Source: Deltaproteobacteria bacterium GWC2_42_11
GTDB lineage: Bacteria; Desulfobacterota; GWC2-55-46; UBA9637; GWC2-42-11
Reading direction: 5' to 3'
Length of the DNA: 40,718 nucleotides
Assembly: GCA_001797495.1 (NCBI GenBank)
Contig: MGPS01000026.1
Coordinates: 2,508 to 43,225, forward strand
Positions 24,263-32,589 of this stretch are shown one piece after another (position 1 is the first letter of the stretch; every line of letters begins with the position of its first letter). The notes under the pieces are model-generated. The model did not search any database, was not told the origin of the DNA, and worked only from the letters and a program-made list of their open reading frames with translations. The position numbers and the translations under genes were made by a program.

Positions 24263-25043
24263 ACAGGTCAACTCTCCTGTCCACAAACAGGTCATTTTTC
24301 GGTGTTATCCTCTTGTCTCTTGCAAGTTTCGGGTTAATATCTATAACCATTGTCTCAACCTTGTTATCAGATGCCCTACAGAGGACTCTCCCGTCAGGAT
24401 CGACTATCTGACTCTTCCCTATAAACTTAAGGGGGCTGCCTGCAGTCCGGCTCTCTGAGCCGACCCTGTTTGCAGTTACTGCAAACACCCTGTTTTCAAG
24501 ACATCGGGTTATCATTGCCTGCGGACAGTGCGGCAAGACAAGGTTTGAAGGATGGCATATTATGTCCGCACCATTTAATGCAAGCACACGGCATACCTCA
24601 GGGAAGACCCAGTCAAAGCATATCATCATCCCTATCCTCGCAATACCAATATCATGGACTCTAAACCCTGTATTGCCAGGACTGAAAAACCTCTTTTCAT
24701 ACCAGAAAAGGTGCGACTTCCTGTAAGCAGATATAAAACCCCGCGGACCGACCAAGACAGAAGAGTTATAAAACCCTCTTCTCCCCTTCTCCGCAATCCC
24801 GAATACAATAAAGGTCTTCATGCGCCTTGCAGTATCCATGAGCATCCTCGTTGTATAGCCGTCTGGTACACTCTCTGAAAGGAGAGAGACCTCCTTCCTT
24901 GACTTAAACTGATACCCTGTGGAAAAGAGTTCAGGCAAGACAATCAGGTCAGAGTCTAATGATTTTATCTTCTCAACTGCATACTCTACATTTGCAGTGA
25001 TGTTGCCGAAAAGAGGTGATGTCTGAATAAACCCTATTTTCAT
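24213..25043 (-). CDS. Carbon-nitrogen hydrolase (nitrilase superfamily)
   Basis: 276 residues with the catalytic triad E38 (VLPELF), K109 (AYRKSHLF) and C142 (MMICFDWVFPE). A cytoplasmic amidase-type enzyme. The CFDWVFPE elbow resembles omega-amidase and N-carbamoyl or aliphatic amidase branches; the precise substrate is not assignable. The C-terminal 17 codons overlap rfaE2 tail to tail. The likely promoter region upstream holds family B element B5. Confidence 0.85.
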   Translation of the reverse strand: MKIGFIQTSPLFGNITANVEYAVEKIKSLDSDLIVLPELFSTGYQFKSRKEVSLLSESVPDGYTTRMLMDTARRMKTFIVFGIAEKGRRGFYNSSVLVGPRGFISAYRKSHLFWYEKRFFSPGNTGFRVHDIGIARIGMMICFDWVFPEVCRVLALNGADIICHPSNLVLPHCPQAMITRCLENRVFAVTANRVGSESRTAGSPLKFIGKSQIVDPDGRVLCRASDNKVETMVIDINPKLARDKRITPKNDLFVDRRVDLFIPPKFYKSRRYKVFS

Positions 25044-25102
25044 ATATCCCCTAAAACAGTAATTGCAATAAACTTAGATTTAATATACAATTTCCAAAAC
25101 AA

Positions 25103-25250
25103 ACCCACACCAACCTTTGGCTTACAAAGGGGTATGAAATTTTGTTGGTTTTGCTGCTGCCTGCCCCGCTGGCAAACCGTTTAGGTGGGAGGTTTTTAGA
25201 GGCTGCGGGTTTGCAGGCGGGGTAGGCAGCAGTAGCAAAAAGATATTTTT
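25103..25250. repeat. Hairpin element family B, copy B5 (opposite orientation)
   Basis: A 5' hairpin ACCTTTG-GCTTA-CAAAGGGG; family left end ATGAAATTTTG; main stem CTGCTGCCTGCCCCGC with GCGGGGTAGGCAGCAG; inner CAAACCG with CGGGTTTG; loop GGGAGGTTTTTAGAGGC. Bordered by AAAACAA at 25096-25102 and 25251-25257, a low-complexity match. It fills the gap between the divergent nitrilase and greA. Confidence 0.8.
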
Positions 25251-25289
25251 AAAACAATACTTATTTATCATATATCGTGGGAAAAAGAC

Positions 25290-25787
25290 ATGCAAAAACT
25301 TCCGATACTGAAACAACTTGAAGAGGAACTGAAAGGGGTGGGAAGGGAACTCAGAATAGAGGTCCCGAAAGAACTCAGAAAGGCGGCTGCACACGGTGAT
25401 TTAAGGGAAAATGCAGAATACACCGCTGCAAAGGAGAGGCAGTCGTTCCTGCAGGCAAGGCTGGCACACCTGCAGTCAAGGATAAACCTACTGTCAAACC
25501 TCCAACTTGATTCCATACCAAAGGATAAAGTAGGTTTCGGCTCAAAGATATACCTGGAGGATATCAACAGCGGGAGTCCGGTAGTTTATGAACTTGTCAC
25601 ACCTGAAGAGATCGACCCCAGAAACGGAAAGATATCAATAAGTTCACCTGTCGGCAGGGCGCTCCTCGGGAAAACTGAAGGTGATGAAGTGAGTATCAGT
25701 CTCCCTGCAGGGGTAAAGGAATATGCCATAACAAAGGTTATAACCATCCATGAACAATTGGATGACAGAGGCTGGGGACAAATTTGA
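25290..25787 (+). CDS. greA: Transcription elongation factor GreA/GreB family
   Basis: 165 residues. The N-terminal coiled coil (about 1-75) has the GDLRENAEYTAAKERQ signature with the acidic tip residues that stimulate RNA polymerase transcript cleavage. The C-terminal FKBP-like domain (about 80-158) has the ISISSPVGRALLGKTEGDEV signature. The last residues (RGWGQI) are encoded by a GGGGACAAATTTG palindrome that also supplies the stop codon, so the C-terminus seems to have been rewritten by the repeat. Start ATG 25290 is preceded by GGGAAAAAG. Confidence 0.93.
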   Translation: MQKLPILKQLEEELKGVGRELRIEVPKELRKAAAHGDLRENAEYTAAKERQSFLQARLAHLQSRINLLSNLQLDSIPKDKVGFGSKIYLEDINSGSPVVYELVTPEEIDPRNGKISISSPVGRALLGKTEGDEVSISLPAGVKEYAITKVITIHEQLDDRGWGQI

Positions 25788-25797
25788 AATCTGTCCA
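25773..25797. repeat. Palindrome overlapping the greA stop codon
   Basis: TGGGGACAAATTT and AAATCTGTCCA form imperfect inverted arms around a central G. Sequence relative of the perfect palindrome at 21271-21295. The TGA stop of greA (25785-25787) is in its centre. Confidence 0.7.
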
Positions 25798-25829
25798 CAC
25801 ACACAAAAAATAACAAAAAGGAGGATATT

Positions 25830-26390
25830 ATGGCAGGACTTATAATCTTGGTTGCCCTCGCAGTTCTGGTTCTGTGGGTTATCTTAATTTACAATGCCCT
25901 CGTAACTCTAAGGAATCAGGTTGAGAATGGATGGAGGCAGATAGATATCCAGTTAAAGAGGAGGCATGATCTCATCCCAAACCTTGTAAACACGGTCAAA
26001 GGTGCTATGGAATTCGAAAGGGAGACTCTTGAAAAGGTTGTTGAGGCAAGGGCAAAGGCTGTAGGCGCTGCAAATATTCAGGAGAAGGGGGCGGCTGAAA
26101 ACATGCTCACGCAGGCACTGGGCAGACTTTTTGCCCTCGTTGAAAACTATCCCACACTGAAGAGCAACGAGAATATCCTTCAACTCCAGGAAGAACTCAC
26201 ATCCACAGAAAACAGGATAGGTTTTGCAAGACAGTTTTATAACGACCTTGTGGCTCAGTTCAACATCAAACAGGATGTATTTCCATCGAATATAATCGCC
26301 TCTGTATTTTCTTTTGAGAAGACTGATTACTTCCAGGCAGAAGAGGCAGCAAGAGAAGTCCCCAGGGTAGACCTGAGCATAAAGAAGTAA
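25830..26390 (+). CDS. lemA: LemA family membrane protein
   Basis: 186 residues. One N-terminal helix (about 3-24, LIILVALAVLVLWVILIYNALV), then a helical domain with the LemA pattern: RRHDLIPNLVNTVKGAMEFE, ALGRLFALVENYPTLKSNENILQLQEELTSTENRI and ARQFYNDLVAQFN. AAGGAGGA lies 7 nt before the ATG. LemA is often paired with the HtpX protease, as here (7-nt gap), but its role is unclear. Confidence 0.92.
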   Translation: MAGLIILVALAVLVLWVILIYNALVTLRNQVENGWRQIDIQLKRRHDLIPNLVNTVKGAMEFERETLEKVVEARAKAVGAANIQEKGAAENMLTQALGRLFALVENYPTLKSNENILQLQEELTSTENRIGFARQFYNDLVAQFNIKQDVFPSNIIASVFSFEKTDYFQAEEAAREVPRVDLSIKK

Positions 26391-26397
26391 AACCTCT

Positions 26398-27360
26398 ATG
26401 CACGACATCTATTCTCAGCAGAAGCAGAACCGGAGGATTACTGTTGCCCTGATGGTATGCTTTTTTATACTCCTAGGGACACTTGGTTACGCTATAGATG
26501 CCTACTCTTTCGGAACATTTGAACTGACAGGCGTACCTGTAGCGACACTGGTTGCACTGTCCATTGCAGGCATAAACAGCCTTGTGTCCTATTTCTACGG
26601 CTCTAGCATTGTATTAAAATCCCTCCATGCGCAGCCCATTGTTTTTGAAAATCCATCCCATAAACAACTCTACAATGTTGTGTCCGAGATGTGCATTGCA
26701 TCAGGCATCCCGAAACCTAAAATCTATGTCATATCTGACCCTGCGCCTAATGCCTTTGCAACAGGAAGAAATCCGGAGAATGCAAGCATAGGTGTTACAC
26801 AAGGGCTATTGGATACAATGAATAGAGAAGAACTTCAGGCAGTAGTTGCCCATGAAATGGGGCATATAAAAAACTATGATATATTGACAATGACTGTTGT
26901 AACAGTCCTTGTTGGAACTATTGTGCTTTTATCTGACTGGGCGACAAGGTCGTGGAGATACGGCGGGATAAGGACAAAACGAGATTCTAAAAGCAAGGGC
27001 ATGCATCCTGTAATCCTAATCCTCATCATACTTCTAATCCTCATCGCACCTATCCTTTCAAGGATAATTGCAATGTCTGTTTCAAGACAGCGGGAATACC
27101 AGGCGGATACAAGTTCTGCTGAATTCACCAGGAATCCCACTGCACTTGCAAGCGCATTGGAAAAAATAGCACAATCAACATCACCTGTTAAAACAGCACA
27201 TAAGGCTACTGCACACCTTTTTATAAGCGACCCGCTGCACAGGAAACTGGACGATAAAGAGGGTATGTTTGCAGACATCTTTTCAACCCACCCACCGATA
27301 CAGAAAAGGATAGAGAGACTGAAGAGGATGGCATATGGCTATACAACAGCAAGAGGATAA
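26398..27360 (+). CDS. htpX: HtpX-like membrane zinc metalloprotease
   Basis: 320 residues. Two N-terminal membrane helices (about 16-38 and 45-68), zinc site HEMGH near 152-156 with the downstream glutamate in SRQREYQADTSSAEF, and two further hydrophobic segments (about 164-181 and 201-225). M48 family. It degrades misfolded membrane proteins under envelope stress. It follows lemA and overlaps the zinc-ribbon gene by 26 nt, so the three look like one operon. Confidence 0.92.
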   Translation: MHDIYSQQKQNRRITVALMVCFFILLGTLGYAIDAYSFGTFELTGVPVATLVALSIAGINSLVSYFYGSSIVLKSLHAQPIVFENPSHKQLYNVVSEMCIASGIPKPKIYVISDPAPNAFATGRNPENASIGVTQGLLDTMNREELQAVVAHEMGHIKNYDILTMTVVTVLVGTIVLLSDWATRSWRYGGIRTKRDSKSKGMHPVILILIILLILIAPILSRIIAMSVSRQREYQADTSSAEFTRNPTALASALEKIAQSTSPVKTAHKATAHLFISDPLHRKLDDKEGMFADIFSTHPPIQKRIERLKRMAYGYTTARG

Positions 27361-27955
27361 AAGCAGTCTCTGTCCGTCTTGCGGCGGTCAGATGAAACAT
27401 GTATATGCAGAGGCTAACTACGGCAGGTACCTTTTACTTGACCAGTGCCAGGACTGCGGCGGGATATGGTTTGACAGGTGGGAACTTTACCATTTAAAGG
27501 ATGAAGAGGCACACCGTCTTGACCCTGTTGACAAAGAGAAACTACTTATGCCTGCACCGCATTCAGTCGAAGCCGGGATATGCCCTGTATGCCGGGTTAA
27601 GATGGAGTCGTTTAAAGACCCGAACCTCCCCGAAGATGCCAGGATAGAACGATGTCCACAGTGTAATGGCCTATGGCTGAACAGGGGTGAACTTATGAAA
27701 TATGTAAACCACAGGATGTCAATAAAGAAGAAGGGAAATAACACAGCACACCCCATAACTCCCTTAACACCTGAGTTGCAGCAGGAGAGACTAAAGGTCC
27801 TCCAGAACATGGGTAATGTCCTGTCCGCAAAGATAACTTTAGATTCATACGAAGAGGCAGCGCTCGGTGCGGAGGAGATGGACAGGAAAGAACTTGCAAA
27901 GGATATGGTCTTTATAATCCTCCAGATGCTCTTAAGAATGATATTAAAATTCTAA
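27335..27955 (+). CDS. Double TFIIB-type zinc-ribbon protein
   Basis: 206 residues with two zf-TFIIB-like ribbons: C13/C16 with C38/C41 (CPSCGG and CQDCGGIWFDRWEL), and C83/C86 with C107/C110 (CPVC and CPQCNGLWLNRGEL). The 'CGGIWFDRGEL' ending is the hallmark of this small family. The C-terminal part is helical with a short hydrophobic end (MVFIILQMLLRMILKF) that may attach to the membrane, in keeping with the overlap with htpX. Function unknown. It ends 10 bp from the convergent site-2 protease gene with no terminator visible. Confidence 0.85.
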   Translation: MAIQQQEDKSSLCPSCGGQMKHVYAEANYGRYLLLDQCQDCGGIWFDRWELYHLKDEEAHRLDPVDKEKLLMPAPHSVEAGICPVCRVKMESFKDPNLPEDARIERCPQCNGLWLNRGELMKYVNHRMSIKKKGNNTAHPITPLTPELQQERLKVLQNMGNVLSAKITLDSYEEAALGAEEMDRKELAKDMVFIILQMLLRMILKF

Positions 27956-27965
27956 TACAGGGCAG

Positions 27966-29093
27966 TTAAATCCCGAGGTCGGTCCTGAATTCCATAAGTT
28001 TCATAATATCCCGCCGTGTGATTATGCCTGCGAGTCTGTCACCATCCATTGCAATCAGTCTCCCTCTCCCGAGGTTTATCATCTTTGTCAGTACATCCAT
28101 CACACTGTCACCCACCCCTACTATCATCTCATTCATATTACTGTCCATAACATCCCTCACGAGCGTATTCCCCCATTTTTCTTTCGGGACATTCCTTACA
28201 TCATTAAGAGTAAGCATGCCGACTACCTGCCCGTCTGATACAACAGGGAAACCTATAAAGTGATGAACAAAAAAGAAGTCATCCACCACTTTTTCAATGG
28301 TATAGTCATACCTCACAATTATAACATTTCTTGTCATGGCATCATTAACCTCCACGCCTGACAACACATTCTTCAGCAGCACCTGCTGGTAACCGCTTTC
28401 TGCTGCCTGATGCAGAAAGAGACCTATAAATACAGACCACATGCCGCCAAGAAAGTTTGCAGCAAACAGTATCTGCACTATGCCGAAAAATATCAACAGC
28501 ATTGCAAAGCCTTTACCAATGCTGCTTGTCAATGCAGTTGCCTTTCTTATATCATTTGTCTTCCACCACCACAAAGCCCTCAATACCCTTCCTCCGTCCA
28601 GCGGGAAACCAGGGATAAGGTTAAATACCACAAGGACTATGTTTATCAGAACAAGATAATCAAGCACTGCGGTTATAAACGGCGCTGTAAATACTGACTC
28701 AATAATATTTTTTAAAAGCCAGAACAGCGCTGCAAGGAATATGCTGGAAATGGGTCCTGCAATGGCAACCTTGAATTCTACAGCAGGGTCGTCAGGCTCC
28801 CGTGTGAGTCTGGCGACACCGCCAAATATAAAAAGTGTAATTTCTCTTATATCAAGCCCGAGCCTGTTTGCAACATATGAATGGCTGAGTTCATGGAAGA
28901 GGACAGAGACAAAGAGCAGGACAGACGAGACTATGCCCAATATAATGTAAACCATCCTGCCCTGTCCAGGATAGTGCATAGGGAAATACCCCACTGCAAG
29001 ACTCCACACAACAAGGCTGAATATGACAAACCATGTAATATCCAGCGAAATCTGTATGCCAAGTATCCTGAATAATTTTATGCCTTTTGCCAT
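27966..29093 (-). CDS. Site-2 protease family membrane metalloprotease with CBS pair
   Basis: 375 residues. M50 family: several membrane helices, zinc site H67-E68-LS-H71 (LFHELSHSYVANRLG) and the second metal motif NLIPGFPLDGGRVLRALWW. Two CBS domains form the cytoplasmic C-terminus (about 245-375; MTRNVIIVRYDYTIEKVVDD and MDSNMNEMIVGVGDSVMDVL), which usually sense adenine nucleotides. It cleaves membrane-embedded substrates, but the target is unknown. It is the last minus-strand gene before the convergence with the htpX group, 102 bp after the 86-aa gene. Confidence 0.92.
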   Translation of the reverse strand: MAKGIKLFRILGIQISLDITWFVIFSLVVWSLAVGYFPMHYPGQGRMVYIILGIVSSVLLFVSVLFHELSHSYVANRLGLDIREITLFIFGGVARLTREPDDPAVEFKVAIAGPISSIFLAALFWLLKNIIESVFTAPFITAVLDYLVLINIVLVVFNLIPGFPLDGGRVLRALWWWKTNDIRKATALTSSIGKGFAMLLIFFGIVQILFAANFLGGMWSVFIGLFLHQAAESGYQQVLLKNVLSGVEVNDAMTRNVIIVRYDYTIEKVVDDFFFVHHFIGFPVVSDGQVVGMLTLNDVRNVPKEKWGNTLVRDVMDSNMNEMIVGVGDSVMDVLTKMINLGRGRLIAMDGDRLAGIITRRDIMKLMEFRTDLGI

Positions 29094-29135
29094 AATCCCG
29101 GTCTTATTCCAGATTTGTTTGCTGCAAGGGGAGCG

Positions 29136-29201
29136 AAAAACTTAAAACGAAAAATGAAAAACAAAGGTACATTAGTTTTACACTTTTCGCTTTATTTAAA
29201 A
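29136..29201. repeat. Heptamer inverted array C11 (AAAACGA type)
   Basis: Left units AAAACGA, AAAATGA, AAAACAA; right units GTTTTAC, ACTTTTC, GCTTTAT. Low-complexity, so less certain than the others. It lies between the 86-aa gene and the site-2 protease, and its right arm reaches the stop codon of the 86-aa gene. Confidence 0.5.
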
Positions 29202-29456
29202 ATGCCCCATCTTGGGTGGTGCCTTCTTGCATACCCTGTTCAGTTCTTCCAGAAGAGGTTCTTCATGACAATCATGCATTGCAGCAAGGAATTCTATTGA
29301 TTCTGTCCTTGAACCAGGTATGGACAGGCAGTATTCCCCGAGATGTTTCTTAAACACATCTTCTGCTTTCTGGTTAGCCTCAACAACCTCACCGACAATC
29401 ATCTTGCCGTTGATAATACCTTCACCTTCTACTTTGTGATGGTGCTTACCTGCCAT
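29196..29456 (-). CDS. Small protein of unknown function after nuoN
   Basis: 86 residues starting 2 nt after the nuoN stop, so it is very probably translated with the operon. The N-terminus has a His run (GKHHHKVEGEG), the middle is a likely strand-strand-helix, and there are three Cys (EYCLSIPGS, MHDCHEEP, RVCKKAPP). No membrane helix. I do not recognise a family. Position at the end of a complex I operon suggests an accessory or metal-handling role, but this is only context. Confidence 0.65.
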   Translation of the reverse strand: MAGKHHHKVEGEGIINGKMIVGEVVEANQKAEDVFKKHLGEYCLSIPGSRTESIEFLAAMHDCHEEPLLEELNRVCKKAPPKMGHF

Positions 29457-29458
29457 GA

Positions 29459-30898
29459 TTAGTTCCCTCTGAACAGAACCTTTGCTATCTCCATAACCCA
29501 GTCTGTAAATGGTCCCGGATATATGCCAAGAATAAGTGTTGCAATATTTATGCTGTATAAAAGCGCAGTATCAACGGTGCCTATCTTTATAGGCAAATTG
29601 ACCTTAGGCGGTAAAAGATATACCCTCTTTATTACAAGCAGGAAATAGTACATTGCAGCAATCGCCATCAGAACGCCGACAACTGCAAGCCACATAAGTC
29701 CTTCTTTAACAACTGCAGCGATAAGATATAGTTTTGCTATAAAACCGCCGAGCGGAGGCACGCCTGCAAGGGACAAAAGACCTATAAAAAGTGTTGCTGC
29801 AAGGAGCGGTGAACGTCTGCTTAACCCTGCATATGCATCTATGCTGTCACTGCCTTCACTATTGTAAAATATAACAATCGCCAGAAATGTGCCTGATATT
29901 GCAAAAAGGTATGCAAGGAGATAGAACATTACAGAGCCGCTGCCCAGGACAGAACCTGCGGCAATACCCATCAGGAGATAACCTGCTGAACCAATACCTG
30001 CATAGGCAAGCATCCTCTTTATATTCTTCTGCGGCATTGCAGCAAGGTTGCCAAGTAAAAGTGTTGAGGCTGAGATGACAGATATGAATAACACCCACTG
30101 CGGCTTTATACTGCCGAGTGCCGTGAACATCACCCTCATAAGTATTACAAAGCCTGCTGCCTTTGAACCTGCTGCAAGTAAGGCGGTTACAGGCGTGGGT
30201 GCGCCCTGATAGACATCAGGCGCCCATACATGGAACGGTATTGATGCTATCTTGAATGTAAGACCTGTAACAACAAGGATAAGCCCTATTGCCAGGAAAC
30301 CGCTCATTTCCTTGCCTGTCAATATCCTTGATATGCTGGTAAATTCTGTAGAGCCGGTTGCACCATAGAGGTATGTTATCCCGTACAGCAAAAAACCTGA
30401 TGCAAGGGCGCCGGTGATAAGGTATTTTAAACCTGCCTCGACAGAGGCTGATTCCTCCTTTGTATAGCATGCGAGTATATAGAGTGTAACAGCGAGGAAT
30501 TCGAGCGACACATAAAGGCTGATGAAGTCATTTGATGATGCCATGAACATCATCGCAAGAACTGCAAAGAGGATAAGGGCATAAAATTCCCCCTTAAAGT
30601 TTTTTACCTTTTCTTCATATAACATCGCCATGTAGAGTATAACTATGCCTGTCAACAGGAAAAGCACCTTAAAGAATATAGAAACACCGTCTTGTATAAA
30701 GAGTCCAAATAATGTTGTGCCTGTAACACCTGAATTTATTATAAGCACATTTATTGCAGCAAGAGAGCCTATTATGCCAAGTCTTGCAAGGTGTTTTCTC
30801 TCGCTGCCTTTTGGCATAACAAGGTCTATGCCTATGATTACAAATGCAAAGAGTGTTATAAATATTTCAGGTAAAAATAATTTGATGTTCACATCCAT
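29459..30898 (-). CDS. nuoN: NADH-quinone oxidoreductase subunit N
   Basis: 479 residues, about 14 membrane helices, antiporter-like proton channel. It has the NuoN-type segments SLYVSLEFLAVTLYIL, KYLITGALASGFLLYGI, FHVWAPDVYQGAPTPVTALLAAGSKAAG and LSLAGVPPLGGFIAK, with the conserved lysine in the GSKAAG segment. It follows nuoM with a 1-nt gap. Confidence 0.95.
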   Translation of the reverse strand: MDVNIKLFLPEIFITLFAFVIIGIDLVMPKGSERKHLARLGIIGSLAAINVLIINSGVTGTTLFGLFIQDGVSIFFKVLFLLTGIVILYMAMLYEEKVKNFKGEFYALILFAVLAMMFMASSNDFISLYVSLEFLAVTLYILACYTKEESASVEAGLKYLITGALASGFLLYGITYLYGATGSTEFTSISRILTGKEMSGFLAIGLILVVTGLTFKIASIPFHVWAPDVYQGAPTPVTALLAAGSKAAGFVILMRVMFTALGSIKPQWVLFISVISASTLLLGNLAAMPQKNIKRMLAYAGIGSAGYLLMGIAAGSVLGSGSVMFYLLAYLFAISGTFLAIVIFYNSEGSDSIDAYAGLSRRSPLLAATLFIGLLSLAGVPPLGGFIAKLYLIAAVVKEGLMWLAVVGVLMAIAAMYYFLLVIKRVYLLPPKVNLPIKIGTVDTALLYSINIATLILGIYPGPFTDWVMEIAKVLFRGN

Positions 30899-30899
30899 A

Positions 30900-32411
30900 T
30901 CACATGCCTGCCTTTGCTATCGTGCTTACACCGTTTATTTTATCAACAAGGGGTACAACCCCTGTATTTATCACATCTATAAGTATTGCCGGATAAAAGC
31001 CGACTATGAAAAGTACTGCTATCAGCACAATATAAGGGAACCTCTCGACAAATGTCGTTGCATCCTTCAGATGCTCCCACTCTGGCATAGACTGGCAGAA
31101 GAAGACATTCCTCAAAGCCCTTAACATATATGTTGCGGTTATTATGATCCCGAATACAGCAATAACTGTCTGAAATGGATATGTCCTGAATGCACCGATG
31201 AATATCATGAGTTCAGAGACAAAGTTTGCAAGGCCCGGAAGCCCTGAGGATGCAAACCCCATCACAGCAAACGCTACAGCGATAAAAGGCATCTTGTGTG
31301 CCAACCCTGAAAAATCGTATGCCATACGTGTATGAGCCTGGTCATAGACATACCCTATTAAGGCGAATGCGAGCGCTGTCATTATACCGTGGGCAAACAT
31401 AAGCAGGACAGCGCCATTCATGCCGATGTAATTAAGTGTTGCCATGCCTAAAAGGACATAACCCATATGGCTTGAAGAGGAATAACCTATCATAAACTTC
31501 ATATCCTTCCTGGTCATTGCCACCACACCGCCGTAGAATATATTTATAAGGCAGAGTACTGCCACAACAGGCATCCAGAACTGTGCACCCTCAGGAAGAA
31601 GCCCCATCGCTATCCTTATTATACCGTAAGCGCCGAGTTTCATCAGAACCCCTGCATGAAGCATGCTTACAGCAGACGGGGCTGCTGCATGACCTATGGG
31701 CGACCATGAATGGAACGGTGCAAGTGGGACAAGGACACCGAAGCCAAACAGCATCGGCAGGAATACCCATTTCTGATAGTTGGCTTCGAAACTGAGTTTT
31801 CCAATCTGGGTCATATCAAATGTATATTGCCCTGTCATCTGCCCTGCTGTAAAATAAATTGAGAGAATGCCGAGGAGTGCAAACACAGCGCCGAAACTTA
31901 AATACAATGTCAGTTTCATTGTTGCATATTCCCTGTTTGCGCTCCCCCATATTCCTATGAGCGGATACATCGGGATAACAGCAAGTTCATAGAAGAGATA
32001 GAAGAATACGAGGTCAAGAGATGTGAATACGCCAAACACACCGCTTACAAGGAGAAGGAGAAATATATAATGCTCCTTTATCCTGTGCTTTATGCCTACC
32101 CATGAAACGAACACACCTGTAAATATAACAAAGGATGTAAGCACAACCATAGCAACGCTTATGCCGTCAACACCAAGATGGTATGAAATCCCTAAAGACT
32201 TTACCCATTCTATCTTTTCAACAAACTGATAGCCTCCCTTTGCTTTATCGTATGCAAAGAGGATGTAAAGGGCAAACATAAGTGATATTGATGTAGCAGA
32301 AACAGCAATGCCCCTTATCAACTTAATAGATTCCTCTTTAACGAACATGAGGACAATACATGCTGCAAGCGGCGAAAGCATTATTATTGATAGGATTGGA
32401 AGACCTTCCAT
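30900..32411 (-). CDS. nuoM: NADH-quinone oxidoreductase subunit M
   Basis: 503 residues, about 14 membrane helices. It shows YHLGVDGISVAMVVL, FFYLFYELAVIPMYPLIGIWG with the conserved Glu, PLAPFHSWSPIGHAAAPSAVSMLHAGVLMKLGAYG and GYSSSSHMGYVLLG, the NuoM signatures. GGAGG precedes the ATG by 6 nt. Separated from nuoL by a 178-bp gap that holds family A element A3. Confidence 0.96.
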   Translation of the reverse strand: MEGLPILSIIMLSPLAACIVLMFVKEESIKLIRGIAVSATSISLMFALYILFAYDKAKGGYQFVEKIEWVKSLGISYHLGVDGISVAMVVLTSFVIFTGVFVSWVGIKHRIKEHYIFLLLLVSGVFGVFTSLDLVFFYLFYELAVIPMYPLIGIWGSANREYATMKLTLYLSFGAVFALLGILSIYFTAGQMTGQYTFDMTQIGKLSFEANYQKWVFLPMLFGFGVLVPLAPFHSWSPIGHAAAPSAVSMLHAGVLMKLGAYGIIRIAMGLLPEGAQFWMPVVAVLCLINIFYGGVVAMTRKDMKFMIGYSSSSHMGYVLLGMATLNYIGMNGAVLLMFAHGIMTALAFALIGYVYDQAHTRMAYDFSGLAHKMPFIAVAFAVMGFASSGLPGLANFVSELMIFIGAFRTYPFQTVIAVFGIIITATYMLRALRNVFFCQSMPEWEHLKDATTFVERFPYIVLIAVLFIVGFYPAILIDVINTGVVPLVDKINGVSTIAKAGM

Positions 32412-32459
32412 TAAACCTCCGTATTAAACAGTAATCAGTAAAAGATCATTCTGTTATAA

Positions 32460-32583
32460 GTTTACGCTCAAAAATTGCCCAGATGCAAGGCGGAGCAAGG
32501 CTTCAAGCGAGGCATACTTTTTAGTATGTTGAGCGAAAAAGCCGCAGCGACAACGCAGTAGATAGGCATTTTTCAGCGTAAAC
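32460..32583 (-). repeat. Palindromic element family A, copy A3
   Basis: In the sense of the nuo transcript it starts 6 nt after the nuoL stop. Outer arms GTTTACGCT and AGCGTAAAC. The central stem is around CATACTTTTTAGTATG. Same landmarks and same sense orientation as A2. Confidence 0.85.
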
Positions 32584-32589
32584 TCCCTT

